This document shows positions 9,012 through 12,709 of a stretch of DNA of 12,709 bases, in pieces. How positions within the stretch are numbered: position 1 is the first letter of the stretch; each line of letters begins with the position of its first letter. The stretch comes from Gamarada debralockiae (lineage: Eukaryota; Ascomycota; Leotiomycetes; Helotiales; Hyphodiscaceae). The stretch spans positions 1 to 12,709 of the forward strand of contig NXFV01000774.1 in NCBI GenBank assembly GCA_002803225.1, written 5' to 3'. The notes beneath the pieces are model-generated. The model did no database searches. It saw nothing but the letters and a program-made list of their open reading frames with translations, and had not been told where the DNA came from. Position numbers and translations under genes: made by a program.

Positions 9012-9125
9012 GGGCACGAGGCGGTGGTGCGGCTGCTGCTGGAGGCCAAGGCAGAATCGACACAATGGGCGCGAGGTGGTGGTGCGGCTATTGCTAGAGG
9101 TCAAGGCGTACGTTAAGGATAGATC
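9012..9125 (+). pseudogene. Two degenerate ankyrin half-repeats
   Basis: GHEAVVRLLLEAKAES (9012-9059) and, one frame over, NGREVVVRLLLEVKAYVKDR (from 9064) are the characteristic second half of ankyrin repeats (GHExVVxLLLexkA). The unit spacing is 55 bases, not the 99 of a full 33-residue repeat, and a one-base shift lies near 9063, so the array is broken. The 41-base cores at 9012-9052 and 9067-9107 differ at six positions, all transitions. The first half-helix (TPLxxAA) is absent. The relic begins 12 bases after the oxygenase relic ends. It could be the tail of a separate ankyrin gene, for example of NLR type, or a fusion; I cannot tell. Confidence 0.65.
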
Positions 9126-9990
9126 TCTCGTGCCTAACCCCGCAGCCTTGTAAGTTTTGATATAAGAGGGTTCGGGCCCAGCGTTCGCATTGGCCGCTTG
9201 TCGTATTCTTCGACGTGCACCTCGATTCCGCTTCTTTACACGGGCTTGATGCTCTTGGACTATCCCCTCAAGCATCTCTACAGAAGGGCTCAATATGCCG
9301 TTGTTAATGCATAGACTAGCCGTTCAATCCTGTGTCATCATTAGGTTAGAAATGAGGATGTCGCAAACGTCGCAGCCACACGTTTAGTAGCCACAGATTT
9401 TATTACATATAATTTTACCGACATTACTATAACCACACCGCCGCTGACCAGGATCCTTGATCGCTTGATTGGAGGAGGTATCATCCTTTGTGGCGACATC
9501 GTATGACATAGCGTGCTCTAGCCGCCACAACACTAGCATTGACTTTTTAGCATCATAATAAAACTCGGAAATCTATATCTAATCGTTCTATAAGTTTAAA
9601 AAGCGAAAAGAGCTTAATAGTAGTGTCGCGGGCCGAGGGGTCCTACTACACTATAATAAGAGGCTCTCTATAATTCAGGTGGACGGCGACGACGCGATCG
9701 TAATTTTCGGAATTAATAGGTCGGGGGTGTTCGGGAGAGGTATATAATACAACTGAAATAAAAATAAATAGAAATTTTAATGCGTTCACAGATTTAAAGT
9801 CGCTTGAACTCGAAGTACCTACGTTTTGTCTCGTTACAGGGTGCGTCTCGGCACGCAGGGATAGACGTTAATTCATGTTTTTTGGAAGGTGGCGGGTTAT
9901 GTGGGGTCTAGGGTAGTTTATGCTTATTCATCATTTATGGAATTGCTTTCATACTGTACCACAAACCTTCGACTCAAAACCACGCAGGCT
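9126..9990. other. Unassigned region with an AT-rich patch
   Basis: Two protein-like but unassigned open stretches occur. On the minus strand, about 9275-9126 reads LEGIVQEHQARVKKRNRG and continues with basic and Ala-rich residues. On the plus strand, 9352-9507 is open (DVANVAATRLVATDFITYN). Neither has a known motif or clear start and both may be gene debris or chance. From about 9540 to 9790 the sequence is AT-rich and TpA-rich again, like a mild RIP patch, with GC islands at 9626-9650 and 9683-9735. No gene is supported. Confidence 0.4.
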
Positions 9991-10705
9991 TAAATATTTT
10001 TGTATCACCACCAACCAAGGAGAATGACATCTGCTTATACAGTACCACCACTTCCCCACGCTAATCAATCCACCTCTTTCTCATCTTCTTCAAAATTATC
10101 CAATCCCTCAATTCTTCCTCCACAAACCTCACTTCTCTTCCGCCTCCCAAACGCCACCTTGAATCACGTTCCCCAAAATTGCTTCTTCGGCGCTGCCCGT
10201 CGCCTGGCCGTCTCTAATCCTGGTCCAGACTTCTTCGTCCCGCACCTGTCAAGGTTGTTTCAACCAATCATTTTCCTTCCCGCGCCATCATCCAGCCCAA
10301 AAGTTCTGCAACAACCCCCACTTCGACGCTAAGATTGTGTGACCCAAGGTTTAAGAACAACTTCCCACCACCCTTCACGACTTCAGAACTTCCAGCTTTC
10401 ACTTGCAGATTTAAGCATTGACATTGACAAAGTCAATGTGCACGATCGCAAGATTATAATATTTCCAGTGAGCGACTTGAAGTCTTTGCGCTCATTGCTT
10501 AGGGGACGAAGAAAGACTTCATTTGTGTTTAGGTCCGCGATAAGCTTCACCATCGCTTCAACTGCACATATTCCCACCATACACCAAATTTTAATACACC
10601 ATCACGGCTTCGAATTCTGAGGATCGTGTTCCGCTTCTTGTATATTCTTCAGACGACGAATCACCTCCTGCCTTTCCCGCCAGGGAAAGAGGAGAGGAGA
10701 GCAAA
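9991..10705 (+). promoter_or_regulatory. Pyrimidine-rich leader and probable promoter of the transporter gene
   Basis: The stretch directly upstream of the transporter start is rich in C and T, as is common in fungal promoters and 5' leaders. A TA-rich element (ttaaatattttt) lies at about 9990-10001. Open frames at 10024-10332 (ATG, 102 codons, Ser/Pro/Leu-rich) and 10339-10620 (GTG start) follow the pyrimidine bias and have no motif, so I do not call them genes, though the first could act as an upstream ORF. A tight inverted repeat, acattgac/gtcaatgt, lies at 10421-10439. The purine run gggaaagaggagaggagagc immediately precedes the start codon. Confidence 0.4.
10421..10439. repeat. 8-bp inverted repeat with 3-base loop in the leader
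   Basis: Arms acattgac (10421-10428) and gtcaatgt (10432-10439) are perfectly complementary around aaa. The left arm overlaps a cattgacattgac duplication. It could be a dimer-type factor site or an RNA hairpin in the transporter mRNA leader; no family is assigned. Confidence 0.5.
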
Positions 10706-12087
10706 ATGGCGTCCAAAAACATGGCGAAGACAACGGTGATTGAGACGCAGCGCGATATTGGGTTGGATAATGGGAATGGGGAGAGTTATAAGGGCAGTGA
10801 TGGGCTAGAGGGTACGGGCGAGGAGACTGGTAGTATGGAGATGCGCACCGAGGTTGGGGAGGATGGCGTGGATGGGGGGGTTTTGGAACGTGGGATTGAG
10901 GCGCTGGAGGGGAAGAAGAAGGCTTGGTATGCGTATTTGCTTACGAAAGACTTCTGGCTTGTATTGTTTATTGGGTAAGTCCTAAACTTTCTTTTGTTCT
11001 CGAGTCGAAGTCTTGGGTTTGAGGTTGGGAATGCGATTGGGATTGGGAGGGCAATTGGCTAAAGATATGCTTAAACAGACAACTCCTCGCCCTTTGCATA
11101 ACAGCAACAAACACCTTCTCCTCCCTCCTCGTCAACAAAGGCACCAGCATCCCTGCTTTCCAAACCCTCTTCAACTATGTCGTCCTCACTGCCATCTACA
11201 CCACCTACACAATCTACAAATACGGTTTCAAGCGCTACTTCAAGCTCCTACTCGTCGACGGTTGGAAATACATCATCCTCTCCTTCATGGATGTCGAAGG
11301 CAATTACTTCACCGTTCTTGCGTACCGCTATACCAACATCCTCTCCGCCCAACTCCTCAACTTCTGGTCCATCATTTGCGTTGTGATCGTCTCCTTCCTT
11401 CTCCTTCGCGTACGATATAAATGGGCGCAGATCCTCGGTATCCTGATCTGTTGCGGTGGAATGGGCATCTTGCTTGCATCAGATCATATCACGGGTTCGA
11501 ATGGCGGCGATCCTCCTACACAGGTTAAGGGTGATTTGTTCGGTCTCGTTGGCGCAACATTCTACGGCCTGTCCAACGTCTTCGAAGAGTGGTTCGTCTC
11601 CAAACGCCCCATGTACGAAGTCTTGGGCATGTTAGGCCTCTTCGGCGTAATCATCAACGGCATAACAGCCTCAATCTTCGATCGCGGCTCCTTCCAATCC
11701 GCAACATGGGACGGCCAAGTCGGAGGCTACATCGTCGGCTACACTTTGGCGCTCACCATCTTCTACACTCTCGCCCCTATCATCCTGCGAATGGCGTCTG
11801 CGGCATTCTTCGATATCTCCCTCCTGACGGGTAATTTCTGGGGCGTTATTATTGGCATTAAGGTTTTTGGGTACACGATTTATTATTTGTATCCAATTGC
11901 GTTTGTGCTGATTATTCTTGGGTTGGTGACGTATTTTTTGGCTGGCAGTATGTTGGGGGATAGTAAGAAGCCGTGGTTGGGGAAGAATCAGGAACAAGGT
12001 GTTGCGGGGGTGGGAACGGCGAAATTGAAGGCTATTAAGGAGGCCCGCAGGGAGGGTCTTGTTGGAGGAGGAGATCACATAGCTTGA
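10706..12087 (+). CDS. SLC35F/DUF914-type nucleotide-sugar-like membrane transporter, 425 aa, two exons
   Basis: Exon 1 is 10706-10974 and exon 2 is 11079-12087. Splicing out 10975-11078 gives 1278 bases, 425 codons plus TGA, and joins FIG to QLLALCITATNTFSSLLVNK, the first membrane segment of the family. Diagnostic motifs are MDVEGNYFTVLAYRYTN (160-176) followed by SAQLLNFW, comparable to the VDVEANY..AY.YT..S.QLLD region of animal SLC35F1/F2, then GDLFGLVGATFYGLSNVFEE (241-260), EVLGMLGLFG (270-279) and LAPIILRMASAAFFDISLLT (321-340). About ten hydrophobic segments lie between residues 83 and 382. The first 70 residues are acidic, Gly-rich and probably cytosolic; the basic C-terminal tail (KLKAIKEARREG) is also probably cytosolic. 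SLC35F proteins belong to the drug/metabolite transporter superfamily and mostly sit in Golgi/endomembranes; the substrate of fungal members is not established. Start context gcaaaATGg has A at -3. The gene is intact and shows no RIP. Confidence 0.93.
10975..11078 (+). other. Intron of the transporter gene
   Basis: A 104-nt intron with donor GTAAGT and acceptor AACAG. The candidate branch site is ggctaaag near 11057-11064. It splits a Gly codon (GG|A). The splice is supported by the continuity of the membrane-segment motif across it. Confidence 0.88.
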
Positions 12088-12709
12088 GGGATGGAGGTGA
12101 GATGTGGTAAGGGAGGTAGAGATGGAGTTGGTGCGTTGCAGCTGAAGTGATACCACCAAGTGAATGCGCTTTTCATAGAAGCATAATCCGGTTTTATCTT
12201 TGTAATATCTCAAGCTTCACCTACAGTCTTCCAATCGTCCAAGATCCTCAATTTAACCTCTTTTCTCGCACCCTGGCTAGATGCTACGACGCCTAGCGGC
12301 CATCAGACCAATTGGGACCTAAATGTCAATTTACGAATCGAGGATTTCAAGTTCGAATGTGATAGATTCAAGTTTCTAGCCTCGACGAAAGTCATTCAAA
12401 CATGCCTGAGATTCTATCCGACTATAAAAAAGTAACCTACTCATATTCCGATTATCAAGCAACCCAACCTTAAGATTTTTGATGGTTGGGGAAAGGTTGA
12501 AGTCTTTGTACCATTGGATTCAGTAGTGAAGGATAAGTAAGGCCTATTGACCCTACTTGGGGAAGGCAAGCTTGAGTTTTTAAAGTCTTACAAGCGTACG
12601 AGCACTAGGGAACCTCTTTTCAACTATGACGAATACAATCACTATTATCTCCCTTCCCCTATTGCTACTTCTCTGATATACTGTAATCCCTCCTGCTGCC
12701 CTCCAGCTA
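12088..12709. other. 3' flank of the transporter gene, no gene supported
   Basis: The first 150 bases after the stop are purine-rich, likely 3' untranslated sequence. No AATAAA was seen. An open frame on the opposite strand across the transporter 3' end (11671-12213) is an antisense shadow. A hairpin with arms cccaacc (12463-12469) and ggttggg (12484-12490) is present. A short ATG frame at 12626 (MTNTITIISLPLLLLL) stops after 16 codons. I see no coding or RNA gene. Confidence 0.45.

Noticed and set aside
10000..10620. Two plus-strand open frames upstream of the transporter
   Set aside because: Starts are TTG and GTG as opened; residue bias (Ser, Pro, Leu) follows from the pyrimidine-rich leader; no domain.
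11013..11420. 135-codon plus-strand open frame rich in His and Leu
   Set aside because: Overlaps the intron and exon 2 of the transporter in another frame; a shadow of that gene.
11671..12213. 180-codon minus-strand open frame
   Set aside because: Antisense to the transporter exon 2; its composition mirrors the coding frame and no domain is visible.
12350..12362. gttcgaat, reminiscent of a tRNA T-loop
   Set aside because: No acceptor, D or anticodon arms can be folded around it.
12463..12490. cccaacc/ggttggg hairpin as a terminator
   Set aside because: It lies nearly 400 bases past the stop in a eukaryotic context; no evidence that it acts in termination.

Overview
This window looks like nuclear DNA of a filamentous ascomycete. 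Four things point there: a HET-domain gene; a spliced SLC35F-type transporter gene with short introns of fungal type (GTAAGT donor); a decayed fungal 2OG-Fe(II) oxygenase gene with a 59-nt intron; and a long AT-rich block with the dinucleotide bias left by repeat-induced point mutation (RIP). The RIP signature suggests Pezizomycotina. A class such as Leotiomycetes is only a guess. There are no bacterial-type operons, rRNA, recognisable tRNA or CRISPR.

Layout. (1) Bases 1 to about 4100 are a RIP-mutated repeat. CpA and TpG are almost absent in places and TpA is greatly over-represented. Read on the minus strand, one codon phase stays protein-like from about 3510 down to about 598. Its stops are nearly all TAA/TAG, as expected if CAA, CAG and TGG codons were mutated. 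I cannot name the family. (2) 4100 to 4611 is the transition to normal composition and the likely promoter of the next gene. (3) 4612 to 5808 (+) is an intact, intronless HET-domain gene of 398 codons. (4) 5809 to 7740 is mostly non-coding, but 6019 to 6274 (-) looks like the last two exons of a gene I cannot name, convergent with the HET gene. (5) 7741 to 9000 (+) is a pseudogene of a fungal 2OG-Fe(II) oxygenase. It is followed directly by two degenerate ankyrin half-repeats (9012 to 9125). (6) 9126 to 9990 is unassigned, with an AT-rich patch near 9540 to 9790. (7) 10706 to 12087 (+) is an intact two-exon gene for a 425-residue SLC35F/DUF914-type membrane transporter, preceded by a pyrimidine-rich leader. 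(8) 12088 to 12709 is 3' flank with no gene I can support.

The genes do not form a pathway. The picture is a repeat-rich accessory segment: a dead mobile or repeated element, a self-recognition-type gene and a decayed enzyme with ankyrin remnants, beside a conserved housekeeping-type transporter gene. The least explained item is the large decayed minus-strand reading frame in the RIP block.
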